In this document: positions 8,934-19,023 of the stretch, piece by piece
How the letters are laid out: every line of letters begins with the position of its first letter
Position numbering within the stretch: position 1 is the first letter of the stretch
Origin: Rhizobium sp. NXC14
Lineage (GTDB): Bacteria; Pseudomonadota; Alphaproteobacteria; Rhizobiales; Rhizobiaceae
Direction: 5' to 3'
Length of the DNA: 64,000 nt
Assembly (NCBI RefSeq): GCF_002117485.1
Contig: NZ_CP021030.1
Span: 499,001-563,000 of the forward strand
Program-made: the position numbers and the translations under genes
Notes under the pieces: model-generated
The model's database searches: none
Told to the model about the DNA's origin: nothing
The model's input: only the letters and a program-made list of their open reading frames with translations

Positions 8934-8953
8934 AGTCACAAGGAAAAACGTCA

Positions 8954-9355
8954 ATGAGAGGTTCCAAACCCAAAACCATCGCCCGAGCACGTTCCCTGCG
9001 CCAGTCGGATAACGACGCAGAAGGTAAATTGTGGCAGGAGTTGCGCGACCGGCGCTTCAACGGACACAAGTTCGTCCGGCAATTGCCGATCGGTCGTTAT
9101 TTTGCAGACTTCGCCTGTCGTGAATTGCGGCTTGTCGTCGAGATCGACGGGAGCCAGCATGCGGACAACCGACGGGATGGAATCCGGGATTCCTTCATGA
9201 CCAACAATGGCTGGTCGGTGGTTCGTTTTTGGAATGTAGATGTGCTGAGCGCGCTGCCATCCGTGCTGGAGACGATCGTTGCGATCTGCGACGGGCTGCT
9301 GGTCGAACGCGTCGAGGCAATGGATTTGCGGTTCTTTCCAGCCATGCGTGAATAA
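8954..9355 (+). CDS. DUF559 family endonuclease-fold protein
   Basis: A 133-residue protein of the DUF559 family, related in fold to Vsr and other PD-(D/E)XK nucleases. Visible motif residues are E23 (AEGKLW), D52 (RYFADFACR), and E63 with D65 in LVVEIDGSQH (61-69), which give a complete nuclease-like active site. A longer frame starts at 8843, but its first 37 codons translate the RIME repeat; the ATG at 8954 after AAGGA is the sound start. Two RIME copies in direct orientation flank the gene at 21 and 20 bases. The role of the family is not known; DNA cleavage is inferred from fold. Confidence 0.87.
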   Translation: MRGSKPKTIARARSLRQSDNDAEGKLWQELRDRRFNGHKFVRQLPIGRYFADFACRELRLVVEIDGSQHADNRRDGIRDSFMTNNGWSVVRFWNVDVLSALPSVLETIVAICDGLLVERVEAMDLRFFPAMRE

Positions 9356-9374
9356 CGATGGCGTGCCGTGCGAT

Positions 9375-9520
9375 TGCCCCTCACCCTAACCCTCTCCCCG
9401 TACTGACGGGGAGAGGGGACGTGCCCTGTCGAGAGTTTTTGGGTGGGACGGACAGGTCGCGGCATATCCCCTTCTCCCCGTCAAAACGGGGAGAAGGTGC
9501 CGGCAGGCGGATGAGGGGCA
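9375..9520 (+). repeat. RIME-type intergenic repeat, copy B
   Basis: A 146-base repeat with the same ends and hairpins as copy A (TGCCCCTCACCCTAACCCTC to GATGAGGGGCA) and the core GGTCGCGGCATATCCCC. It follows the DUF559 stop by 20 bases. With copy A it brackets the gene as a direct repeat. Confidence 0.88.
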
Positions 9521-9679
9521 GATCCCACGGGCGGACCTGAATGAAAGAATGCAGGCGGGAAGGGCCAGGGTGCCTTTCCACAACCACCGGACACGTGTGA
9601 TAAACTTGCAATGCAAGGTAGAGCGCCGATCCAAATTTTCCCGACAGTCGACACTTTCGGGCGGCATCCATAAAATTTG

Positions 9680-9720
9680 TTGTCATAAAACAGACGCTTA
9701 ACCTGTCACAAATGTTTCAC
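9680..9720 (+). promoter_or_regulatory. Pho boxes upstream of pstS
   Basis: The best site is CTGTCAC-AAAT-GTTTCAC at 9703-9720, two 7-base half sites spaced by 4 as in PhoB boxes. A weaker pair, TTGTCAT-AAAA-CAGACGC, lies at 9680-9697. Both lie 118-160 bases before the pstS ATG, just upstream of a TTGACA-like element at 9725. This predicts PhoB activation of the pst operon under phosphate limitation. Confidence 0.8.
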
Positions 9721-9837
9721 GGATTTGACATAAAAGGACGGTGCTTACAGCGTTAAGAGAGTCCCGCCGATGAAAAAAGGCATGCGAGGGCCTCTCTATA
9801 GGCCGCACTCACACAAGCCCAATGCGGGAGATTTCTA

Positions 9838-10872
9838 ATGAACACCTTCAAGCTCACCGTTGCCGCGCTCGCTGCAACTGCCGCTTTCGCTGGCGCAGCC
9901 GTCGCTCGCGACCAGATCCAGATCGCTGGTTCGTCCACCGTCCTGCCTTACGCCAAGATCGTTGCCGAGTCCTTCGGCGAGACCTTCACCAACTTCAAGA
10001 CGCCGGTCGTCGAATCCGGCGGCACGGGCGCTGGTTTGAAGGAATTCTGCAAGGGCGTTGGTGAAGACACCATCGACATCGCCAACGCTTCGCGTCCGAT
10101 CAACAAGAATGAAGCCGAAGCTTGCAAGGCCGCCGGCGTAACCGACATCCAGGAAGTCAAGATCGGTTATGACGGGATCGTCTTCGCAACCGACTCGTCC
10201 AACCCGGATGTCGCTTACGTTCCGGCCGACATCTACAAGGCCCTCGCTGCCCAGGTCGTCGTCGACGGCAAGCTCGTCGCCAACCCCTACAAGAAGTGGT
10301 CGGAAGTCAACCCGAAGCTCCCTGCCGTTGATATCGCCGCCTATATCCCGGGCGAAAAGCACGGCACGCGCGAAGTCTTCGAACAGAACGTTCTTGCCGC
10401 CGGCTGCAAGGCTTCGGGCGCTCTCGACGTTATCGCCAAGGAAATCTCCGACAAGGCTGCTCAGACCAAGGCCTGCGTCGCAGTCCGCAAGGACGGCGCT
10501 GCAGTCGACATCGACGGCGACTATCCGGAAACCCTCGCACGCATCGCCGCCAACAAGACCGGCGTCGGCGTATTTGGCCTTTCCTTCTATGAAAACAACG
10601 CCGACAAGCTCAAGGTCGCCAGCGTGAACGGTATCGTTCCGTCCACCGAAACGATCGCCAACGGCACCTATCCGGTTTCCCGCCCGCTGTTCTTCTATGT
10701 CAAGAAGGCACATCTCGGCGCCGTTCCGGGCCTGAAGGAATATGTCAACTTCTTCGTATCCGACCAGATGATCGGCCCCGACGGCCCGCTGGCTGAATAC
10801 GGCCTCGTTGCCGCTCCGGATGCCGAGCGTGATGCGATCCGCAAAGACGTCGAAGCCGGTAAGTCCATGTAA
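9838..10872 (+). CDS. pstS: Phosphate ABC transporter substrate-binding protein PstS
   Basis: A 344-residue periplasmic phosphate-binding protein. The signal peptide covers about residues 1-23 (cleavage after AAVA), followed by the typical mature start 'QIQIAGSSTVLPY'. A phosphate-binding loop GGTGAG lies near residues 62-67, and 'GEKHGTREVFE' in the middle also fits the family. It is the first gene of the pst operon, under Pho boxes and separated from phoR by the IS/DUF559 insert. A strong hairpin directly after the stop may raise its mRNA level above that of the permease genes. Confidence 0.96.
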   Translation: MNTFKLTVAALAATAAFAGAAVARDQIQIAGSSTVLPYAKIVAESFGETFTNFKTPVVESGGTGAGLKEFCKGVGEDTIDIANASRPINKNEAEACKAAGVTDIQEVKIGYDGIVFATDSSNPDVAYVPADIYKALAAQVVVDGKLVANPYKKWSEVNPKLPAVDIAAYIPGEKHGTREVFEQNVLAAGCKASGALDVIAKEISDKAAQTKACVAVRKDGAAVDIDGDYPETLARIAANKTGVGVFGLSFYENNADKLKVASVNGIVPSTETIANGTYPVSRPLFFYVKKAHLGAVPGLKEYVNFFVSDQMIGPDGPLAEYGLVAAPDAERDAIRKDVEAGKSM

Positions 10873-10879
10873 ATGACTT

Positions 10880-10912
10880 TGCCGGCGCGGTGCTTCAAAG
10901 CCCGCGCCGGCA
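10880..10912 (+). repeat. Stem-loop between pstS and pstC
   Basis: TGCCGGCGCGG (10880-10890) pairs perfectly with CCGCGCCGGCA (10902-10912) around an 11-base loop. There is no T-run behind it, so it is more likely an mRNA-stabilising or attenuating hairpin than a full terminator. Binding-protein genes often have such a structure after them. Confidence 0.75.
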
Positions 10913-11041
10913 TCGTTAATGTCCCTGCGTGGCGGTCTTTCCGCTGCAGGGTTGAATTCCTTCTCCATGATTGGAAGCCGAAGGCAGGCTGATGAAGCCG
11001 CCGCGCTTTTTTGGGGGCCACGGGGCCTGGGGACGTAACGA

Positions 11042-12519
<1,478 letters not shown>

Positions 12520-12523
<4 letters not shown>

Positions 12524-13842
12524 CGAATATTGTTTCTCCCGCCATCGGTGCCACCGTTTCCAAAGTGCCGGCCCGCCGTGATATCGGCATCAAGCGCCGC
12601 TATGCCGCCGAGCGCCGGTTCCAGGCCTACGGTATCGCCGCCATCGCCTTCGGCCTTATCTTCCTCTTCGTCCTGCTGTGGACGGTGATCGGCAAAGGCT
12701 ACACCGCCTTCCAACAGACGACGATCACCCTGCCGGTCGAATTCGCCGAAAAGACGATCGATCCGAACAGCAAGCGGGCGACCGATCCTTCGGTGCTGAT
12801 TGCCGCCAACTATCCGGTTCTGCTGCGCGACGCGATCGTCAAGCAGCTGAACATCAATGCATCGAGCCGTCCGGATGTGCGCGATGCAACCGCCATGCTC
12901 TCCAAGAGCGCGCCGATCCAGCTGCGCGATCTGGTCGTCGCCGATCCCTCGATCATCGGCAAGACCGTCAACGTCACCCTGCTCGCCGATGCCAATATCG
13001 ATAGCGCCAACAAGGGCCAGATCGATCTTTCCGTCGATGAGAAGAACCGCAAGGTCAACGACAAGCAGGTCAACTGGATGAACCAGCTGAAGGCGAGCGG
13101 CGCTCTTCAGAAGCAGTTCAACACCGGCCTCTTCGTCAACGGCAATTCCAGCCGTCCGGAGGCCGCCGGTCTCGGCGTCGCCCTCATCGGCTCGCTCTAC
13201 CTGATGCTGATCGTGCTGGTTCTGTCGCTGCCGATCGGCGTCGCCGCTTCGATCTATCTCGAGGAGTTTGCGCCGAAGAACAGGCTGACGGACCTGATCG
13301 AGGTCAACATCAACAACCTCGCAGCCGTCCCGTCGATCGTCTACGGTCTGCTCGGCCTTTCCGTCTTCATCAACTTCATCGGCCTGCCGCGCTCGGCTTC
13401 TCTGGTAGGCGGCCTGGTGCTGACGCTGATGACCCTGCCGACGATCATCATCGCCACCCGCGCGGCCCTGCGCGCCGTGCCGCCTTCGATCCGCGCCGCA
13501 GCTCTCGGCCTCGGCGCCTCGAAGATGCAGATGGTGTTCCACCACGTCCTGCCGCTTGCCATGCCCGGCATCCTCACCGGCACGATCATCGGCCTGGCGC
13601 ACGCGCTCGGCGAAACCGCGCCGCTGCTCTTGATCGGCATGGTCGCCTTCGTCGCCAATGCGCCCGCGACACCGCTCGAGCCCTCGACGGCCTTGCCCGT
13701 GCAGGTCTATATGTGGGCGAACGAGGCCGAACGTGCCTTCGTGGAGCGTACTTCGGGTGCCATCATCGTCCTGCTCCTGTTCCTGGTCGTCATGAACATG
13801 GGCGCCATCCTCTTGCGTCGTCGCTTCGAGCGCCGCTGGTAA
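12520..13842 (+). CDS. pstA: Phosphate ABC transporter permease PstA
   Basis: A 440-residue partner of PstC. The N-terminal part has one membrane helix (about 45-65) and a periplasmic region of roughly 160 residues; the C-terminal permease domain has the conserved 'GLGASKMQMVFHHVLPLAMPG' loop (shown in part as KMQMVFHHVLPLAMPG). I chose the ATG at 12520, which overlaps the pstC stop, over an in-frame upstream codon at 12466 lying wholly inside pstC. Ends 15 bases before pstB. Confidence 0.94.
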
Positions 13843-13857
13843 ACGGAGTTAAACATC

Positions 13858-14673
13858 ATGAACATGCTGACGGAAGCTGCAGTTGAAAAGGCGCTGGATC
13901 AGAAGATGAGCAACGTCCCGTATAAAATGATCGGACAGGATGTCTCCGTATACTACGGCGAGAAGCGCGCGCTTTTCGACGTGAACCTGAACATCCGCGA
14001 AAACACCGTAACCGCCCTGATCGGCCCCTCGGGCTGCGGCAAGTCGACCTTCCTGCGAAGCCTGAACCGCATGAACGACACGATCGAGGGGTGCCGCGTT
14101 ACCGGCAAGATCACGCTCGACAGCGACGATATCTATGATCCGGATATCGACGTCGTCGAACTTCGCGCCCGCGTCGGCATGGTTTTCCAGAAGCCGAACC
14201 CATTCCCCAAGTCGATCTATGAAAACGTCTCCTACGGCCCCCGCATCCACGGTCTCGCCAAGTCGAAGGCCGATCTCGACCAGATCGTCGAGAGCAGCCT
14301 GCAGCGCGCCGGCCTCTGGAACGAGGTCAAGGACCGCGTGCACGAATCCGGCACGGGCCTCTCCGGCGGTCAGCAGCAGCGCCTGTGCATTGCCCGCGCC
14401 GTTGCCGTCAGCCCGGAAGTCATCCTGATGGACGAGCCCTGCTCGGCCCTTGACCCGATCGCCACCGCCAAGGTCGAGGAGCTGATCCACGAGCTCCGCG
14501 AAAACTATACGATCGTCATCGTCACCCACTCCATGCAGCAGGCCGCGCGCGTCTCGCAGCGCACCGCCATGTTCCACCTCGGCAATCTTGTCGAGGAGAA
14601 CGACACCGACAAGATGTTCACCAATCCGGACGATCCCCGTACCCAGGACTACATCATGGGTCGCTTCGGCTGA
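13858..14673 (+). CDS. pstB: Phosphate ABC transporter ATP-binding protein PstB
   Basis: A 271-residue cytoplasmic ATPase that drives phosphate import. Walker A is GPSGCGKST, the signature is [14 protein letters not shown], Walker B is [13 protein letters not shown] and the switch histidine lies in [11 protein letters not shown]. Length and motifs are those of PstB. It sits between pstA and phoU in the operon and is also a likely part of the PhoU/PhoR signalling complex. Confidence 0.97.
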   Translation: MNMLTEAAVEKALDQKMSNVPYKMIGQDVSVYYGEKRALFDVNLNIRENTVTALIGPSGCGKSTFLRSLNRMNDTIEGCRVTGKITLDSDDIYDPDIDVVELRARVGMVFQKPNPFPKSIYENVSYGPRIHGLAKSKADLDQIVESSLQRAGLWNEVKDRVHESGTGLSGGQQQRLCIARAVAVSPEVILMDEPCSALDPIATAKVEELIHELRENYTIVIVTHSMQQAARVSQRTAMFHLGNLVEENDTDKMFTNPDDPRTQDYIMGRFG

Positions 14674-14717
14674 TCACGGCCATCCGAAGCCTTCCCCTTA
14701 TTCGAGGACAAAGCCCC

Positions 14718-15431
14718 ATGGCATCGACACATATTTATTCTGCCTATGATGATGATCTGAAGTTCCTTTCCAGGCGGATTTCCGAAATGGGCGGCCTGGC
14801 CGAACAGATGGTCGCCGAATCGGTCCGGGCGCTGGTCAACGGCGATACCGCGCTGGCGCAGAAGGTCATCTCCGACGACGTGATCCTCGATCATACCGAG
14901 CGCGAAATCGGCGACAAGGCGATCGTCACCATCGCCCGCCGTCAGCCGATGGCGGCGGACCTGCGCGAAATCATGGGTTCGATCCGCATCGCCGCCGATC
15001 TCGAACGCGTCGGCGACCTCGGCAAGAACACCGCCAAGCGCGTCATCGCCGTGCAGAGCACCGGCGTGCCCCGCAAGCTCGCCCGCGGTCTCGAGCATCT
15101 CTCCGAGCTGGCGCTTGTCCAGCTCAAGGAAGTGCTCGACGTCTATACGACACGCGCTGCCGACAAGGCGACCGCCATCCGCGAACGCGACAACGAGATC
15201 GACGCCATGTACACCTCGCTGTTCCGCGAGCTCTTGACCTACATGATGGAAGATCCGCGCAACATCACGAGCTGCACGCATCTGCTCTTCTGCGCCAAGA
15301 ACATCGAACGCATCGGCGACCATGCCACCAACATCGCCGAGACGATCTACTACATGGCAACAGGCGCCCAGCCGGAAGGTGATCGCCCGAAGGATGACAG
15401 CGCCAACACCGTCGGCGCCGCGACGGAATAA
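14718..15431 (+). CDS. phoU: Phosphate transport system regulator PhoU
   Basis: A 237-residue all-helical protein made of two PhoU repeats, each with the metal-binding E/DxxxD pattern (for example 'LERVGDLGKN' at about 95-104 and 'IERIGDHATNIAE' near 195-207). PhoU links Pst transport to PhoR so that the regulon is off when phosphate is plentiful. It lies 44 bases after pstB and 125 before phoB. Confidence 0.95.
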   Translation: MASTHIYSAYDDDLKFLSRRISEMGGLAEQMVAESVRALVNGDTALAQKVISDDVILDHTEREIGDKAIVTIARRQPMAADLREIMGSIRIAADLERVGDLGKNTAKRVIAVQSTGVPRKLARGLEHLSELALVQLKEVLDVYTTRAADKATAIRERDNEIDAMYTSLFRELLTYMMEDPRNITSCTHLLFCAKNIERIGDHATNIAETIYYMATGAQPEGDRPKDDSANTVGAATE

Positions 15432-15556
15432 TCCTTCCAAGATTGCGTGCGCGCCCGTTCGGGGCGCGCAAAGAGGTCGCAGCCAATTTCTGAATTTGCG
15501 CAGGACGCCTGCTTAGACCCCGAGTTTAAGGCTTGTGCGCGAGGAGACGGACACGC

Positions 15557-16240
15557 ATGATCCCGAGAGTCGCAGTTGTTGAAGACGAGGAAGCGCTCAG
15601 CGTGCTCCTTCGCTATAATCTCGAAGCCGAAGGCTTCGAGGTCGATACCATCCTGCGCGGCGACGAGGCCGAAATCAGGCTTCAGGAGCGCACGCCCGAC
15701 CTGCTCATCCTCGACTGGATGCTGCCCGGCGTCTCCGGCATCGAACTCTGCCGGCGCCTGCGCATGCGGCCGGAAACCGAGCGACTGCCGATCATCATGC
15801 TGACGGCGCGCGGCGAGGAGAGCGAGCGTGTGCGCGGACTGTCCACCGGCGCCGACGATTATGTCGTCAAGCCCTTCTCGACCCCCGAACTCGTCGCCCG
15901 CGTCAAGGCGATGCTGCGCCGTGCCCGCCCCGAGGTGCTGTCCTCGGTGCTGAAATGCGGCGATATCGAGCTCGACCGCGAAACCCATCGCGTCCACCGC
16001 AAGAGCCGCGAAGTCCGCCTCGGCCCGACCGAATTTCGCCTGCTGGAATTCCTGATGTCGTCGCCGGGCCGGGTCTTTTCCCGCTCGCAGCTGCTCGACG
16101 GCGTCTGGGGTCACGACATCTATGTCGACGAACGAACCGTCGACGTCCATGTCGGACGCCTGCGCAAGGCGCTGAACTTCTCCAACATGCAGGACGTCAT
16201 CCGCACCGTCCGCGGCGCCGGCTATTCTATGGAAGCCTGA
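15557..16240 (+). CDS. phoB: Phosphate regulon response regulator PhoB
   Basis: A 227-residue OmpR-type response regulator. The receiver domain has acidic pocket DE at 10-11, phosphoacceptor Asp53 (ILDWMLPG) and the conserved Lys near 104 (VKPFS). The C-terminal winged helix ends with 'TVDVHVGRLRKAL' and 'IRTVRGAGY'. The start at 15557 is chosen over an in-frame upstream codon at 15533 because it begins the receiver fold. It closes the phosphate operon. Confidence 0.95.
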   Translation: MIPRVAVVEDEEALSVLLRYNLEAEGFEVDTILRGDEAEIRLQERTPDLLILDWMLPGVSGIELCRRLRMRPETERLPIIMLTARGEESERVRGLSTGADDYVVKPFSTPELVARVKAMLRRARPEVLSSVLKCGDIELDRETHRVHRKSREVRLGPTEFRLLEFLMSSPGRVFSRSQLLDGVWGHDIYVDERTVDVHVGRLRKALNFSNMQDVIRTVRGAGYSMEA

Positions 16241-16254
16241 GGCTGAGGGAGTGT

Positions 16255-16740
16255 GTGAGATGGGCGTTCCCGCCAAACGCACGGCAGTACGGCTTGTGAG
16301 GCCCCCCTTGCCGTCGTCGATCGCAGCCGCTTCTTCGCCAGCGTCATTGCGCCGGCGAGGCTTATGCGTCTCGGCACCACCTTTCCATCGCGCCTGCAGA
16401 GCCGACTTGTCCCGGCATCACCTCTCCTCCGTCATCCCAGGGCTTGACCCTGGGATCCATCGGGCCGGCGCTGCGGGAACAGGGATGCATCCAACTGCAG
16501 GGAAATTATCGAAGCCGAGTGCTTGGTTGTCGATCCCAGGGTCAAGCCGGGTCAAGCCCCGGGATGACGGAGCGTGTGGTTGGCGCTCTCGCCAAACGCG
16601 CCGGTGGTGCAACCTGTAGCACCCGTTTTTGCCGCCGATCCATCGCCGCTGCAGAACCAGCTTCATCGCACTGGCGTGGCTTATCTGTCCAGGCACCACT
16701 TCTCCTCCAAGCCCCGGGATGACGGAGTGTGGGGTTGGCT
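16255..16740. repeat. Intergenic repeat mosaic after phoB
   Basis: The 588-base gap between phoB and gcrA holds no credible gene. It contains two diverged copies of a unit of about 140 bases (around 16255-16395 and 16575-16710), both with CGCCAAACGC and later GGCTTAT..GGCACCAC. Between and after them are inverted repeats of the GTCATCCC-GGGCTTGACCC type, for example CCCAGGGCTTGACCCTGGGA near 16436-16455 and CCCCGGGATGACGG near 16557. Open frames through it are accidental. Confidence 0.65.
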
Positions 16741-16775
16741 TGGTTGCTAAACGCAAAGGTCACTTCCCCAATCGA

Positions 16776-16805
16776 ATAAAAAAACGGGCCACTCGGCCCG
16801 TTTCT
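16776..16805 (-). terminator. Rho-independent terminator of gcrA
   Basis: Read on the minus strand, AAACGGGCC-GAGT-GGCCCGTTT is followed by a run of T residues. It lies 24 bases past the gcrA stop and is a textbook terminator. Confidence 0.92.
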
Positions 16806-16828
16806 CGTTCTCGGCAATACCTGTCCGC

Positions 16829-17362
16829 TCAGCTGACCCGTGCCGCGGCCCGGCGCCTTTCGTTGATCGGCTGATAGGCAAGCTTCTGATGATAGCTGCA
16901 ATAGGGCGAATTGTCGGGGGACTCGCAGCCGCAGAAATGGAAATCTTCCTTGAGCGGGTCGCCGACCGGCCATTTGCAGGTGCGTTCGGTGAGCTCCGTC
17001 AGGCCGAGGCGGCGAGAAATCGGCACGACCACATTGCCGGCCGGCACATATTCCATTTCCTCGACGGCATCGACCTCGATCTCTTCCTTCAGCATCGTTG
17101 CGCCCTGTTGACGGGTCACGGTGCGGGTGGTGATCCGGGAGGCGTAGTTCGGCGCGCGCGGCGCGGCTGTCTGGCGCTTCGGCGTGCGCGCCGCGGTGGC
17201 CGTGCCGCCGGCCTTGGCGCGGCCGGGAAGGCTGAGCCTGTGCACCTTGCCGATAACGGCATTTCGGCTGACGCCGCCAAGCTGCGCAGCAATCTGGCTG
17301 GCGCTCAGTCCTTCGGCCCAAAGCTTCTTGAGTTTCTCGACCCGCTCGTCTGTCCAGTTCAT
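16829..17362 (-). CDS. gcrA: Cell-cycle regulator GcrA
   Basis: A 177-residue alphaproteobacterial cell-cycle regulator that works with sigma-70 at promoters carrying CcrM-methylated GANTC sites. The N-terminal DNA-binding part 'MNWTDERVEKLKKLWAEGLS' and the following 'ASQIAAQLGGVSRNAVIGKV' are diagnostic. A basic, proline-containing linker leads to the C-terminal sigma-binding domain with CKWPVGDP and the cysteine cluster FCGCES..YCSYH. It has its own terminator. The upstream region holds five GANTC sites, four within 37 bases, suggesting control by methylation state or by GcrA itself. Confidence 0.95.
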   Translation of the reverse strand: MNWTDERVEKLKKLWAEGLSASQIAAQLGGVSRNAVIGKVHRLSLPGRAKAGGTATAARTPKRQTAAPRAPNYASRITTRTVTRQQGATMLKEEIEVDAVEEMEYVPAGNVVVPISRRLGLTELTERTCKWPVGDPLKEDFHFCGCESPDNSPYCSYHQKLAYQPINERRRAAARVS

Positions 17363-17395
17363 GCCCTGTCTCCACCTTTTGCGTTGGTGATGGCA

Positions 17396-17545
17396 GAATC
17401 CCTCACCGTTGTCCCGGAAGCCTCCGAAACAAGAAACGCTTGATCAATTTTGGTGACTAGTTCCGCCGCATGCAGTCTAGTAATTGAACTTTAACCTAGT
17501 GTGAGGCTGACTCCGTGACAAGAGTCGCGGGAATCCGGATGAATC
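17396..17545. promoter_or_regulatory. GANTC (CcrM site) cluster upstream of gcrA
   Basis: GANTC sites lie at 17396 (GAATC), 17509 (GACTC), 17522 (GAGTC), 17531 (GAATC) and 17541 (GAATC). Four in 37 bases is far above the one per 256 expected by chance. They sit 147-183 bases upstream of the gcrA ATG and also upstream of argD on the other side. Direct observation; the regulatory role is inferred from what GcrA and CcrM do. Confidence 0.7.
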
Positions 17546-17661
17546 GAATTTCAAGTTTTCCCCAACTTGCTGCCTCTGCGTGGCATTTCTGCAATAATGC
17601 CTGTTGAAGGCCGAAAGTGCCGCTGCACAAGCTTGCTGCATAGGCTAAGGCGCCAGTTTTG

Positions 17662-17727
17662 TTGACATTGCAGCGCGAAAAGGAAATAGTACCGCTCGCC
17701 GCCGAAAGGCGGCATTTTTGATTTTTT
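17662..17727 (+). terminator. Promoter-like element and hairpin with T-run before argD
   Basis: A TTGACA at 17662-17667 with a 17-base spacer to AATAGT (17685-17690) resembles a sigma-70 promoter. Immediately downstream, GCCGCC-GAAA-GGCGGC (17698-17713) is followed by TTTTTGATTTTTT. The hairpin is terminator-like on the plus strand although no plus-strand gene lies in the preceding 1.4 kb. It could end a small RNA made from 17400-17700 or act as an argD leader attenuator. Confidence 0.55.
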
Positions 17728-17786
17728 GGACCTGGTTTTGTTAGCCGGAGTCCGTGCAAGACAACATTGAACGGGAGACCCGCGCC

Positions 17787-18986
17787 ATGGCTGAAGCCGC
17801 GCCGCTTTATGACACCTATTCTCGCGCCCCGCTGCGGTTCGAGCGAGGCGAGGGCGTATGGCTGATCACCGAGAGCGGCGAGCGCTATCTCGATTTCGGC
17901 GCCGGTGTCGCCGTCACCTCCGTCGGCCATGGCAACCCGCATGTGGTCGCGGCGCTGAAGGAGCAGGCCGACAAGGTCTGGCACCTCTCCAACATCTATG
18001 AGATCCCCGGCCAGGAGCGCCTCGCCAAGCGCCTGACGGACGCTACCTTCGCCGATAAGGTGTTCTTCACCAATTCTGGCGCCGAGGCGCTCGAATGCGC
18101 CATCAAGACCGCGCGCCGCTACCAGTTTTCCAAGGGGCATCCCGAGCGGTTCCATATCATCACCTTCGAGGGTGCCTTCCATGGGCGCACGCTCGCGACG
18201 ATTGCCGCCGGCGGTCAGGAGAAATATCTCGAAGGTTTCGGCCCCAAGGCTCCGGGTTTCGATCAGGTGCCGTTCGGCGACATCGAGGCCGTCCGCGCCG
18301 CCATTACCGATGCGACGGCCGCAATCCTGATCGAGCCGGTGCAAGGCGAGGGCGGCGTGCGTCCCGCCACCGGCGAATTCATGAAGGCGCTTCGCCGGAT
18401 CTGCGACGAAAACGGCCTGCTGCTGATCCTCGACGAGGTCCAGACCGGCGTCGGCCGCACCGGCAAGCTCTTCGCCCATGAATGGTCCGGCATCACGCCC
18501 GATATCATGGCCGTTGCCAAGGGCATCGGCGGCGGTTTCCCGCTCGGCGCCTGCCTTGCCACGGCCGAGGCTGCCTCCGGCATGAAGGCCGGCACGCATG
18601 GTTCGACCTATGGCGGCAATCCGCTGGCCATGGCGGTCGGCAGTGCCGTACTCGACGTCATCCTCGCCGATGGCTTCCTTGAGCATGTGCGCGACGTCGC
18701 GCTCGTCTTCCGCCAGGGGCTGGCCTCGCTCAAGGATCGGTATCCCGATGTTATCGAGGATATCCGAGGCGAGGGGCTTCTGCTCGGCGTCAAGGCTGCG
18801 GTTCCCTCGGCCGAATTGCTGCAGGCGATCCGCGCCGCGCATCTGCTCGGCGTGCCGGCCGGCGACAACGTCATCCGCCTTCTTCCGCCGCTGGTGGTCA
18901 CTGCCGAAGAAGCCCGCGAGGGGCTCGTGCGCCTCGAGCGCGCCGCCGAGAGCATCCGCGCCGCCAAGATCAAGAAGACGGCTTGA
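17787..18986 (+). CDS. argD: Acetylornithine aminotransferase
   Basis: A 399-residue PLP-dependent class-III aminotransferase that makes N-acetylornithine in arginine biosynthesis. The glycine-rich '[15 protein letters not shown]' segment, '[14 protein letters not shown]' and the Schiff-base lysine in '[15 protein letters not shown]' (about 240-255) are conserved. A GTG at 17754 would add 11 residues, but the protein from 17787 ([16 protein letters not shown]) matches the usual family start. argF follows after 37 bases, forming an arginine operon. A hairpin with a T-run lies about 70 bases upstream and may affect expression. Confidence 0.95.
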   Translation: MAEAAPLYDTYSRAPLRFERGEGVWLITESGERYLDFGAGVAVTSVGHGNPHVVAALKEQADKVWHLSNIYEIPGQERLAKRLTDATFADKVFFTNSGAEALECAIKTARRYQFSKGHPERFHIITFEGAFHGRTLATIAAGGQEKYLEGFGPKAPGFDQVPFGDIEAVRAAITDATAAILIEPVQGEGGVRPATGEFMKALRRICDENGLLLILDEVQTGVGRTGKLFAHEWSGITPDIMAVAKGIGGGFPLGACLATAEAASGMKAGTHGSTYGGNPLAMAVGSAVLDVILADGFLEHVRDVALVFRQGLASLKDRYPDVIEDIRGEGLLLGVKAAVPSAELLQAIRAAHLLGVPAGDNVIRLLPPLVVTAEEAREGLVRLERAAESIRAAKIKKTA

Positions 18987-19023
18987 AGGGATCGCCGCCT
19001 TCGGGCGCACGACAGGTAAGAAC

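Noticed and set aside
8843..8953. 37-codon N-terminal extension of the DUF559 protein
   Set aside because: It is translated RIME sequence; the conserved protein begins at 8954 after a ribosome site.
8793..9520. RIME copies as a CRISPR array
   Set aside because: Only two long mosaic repeats with internal hairpins and a gene between them; no short regular repeats or spacers.
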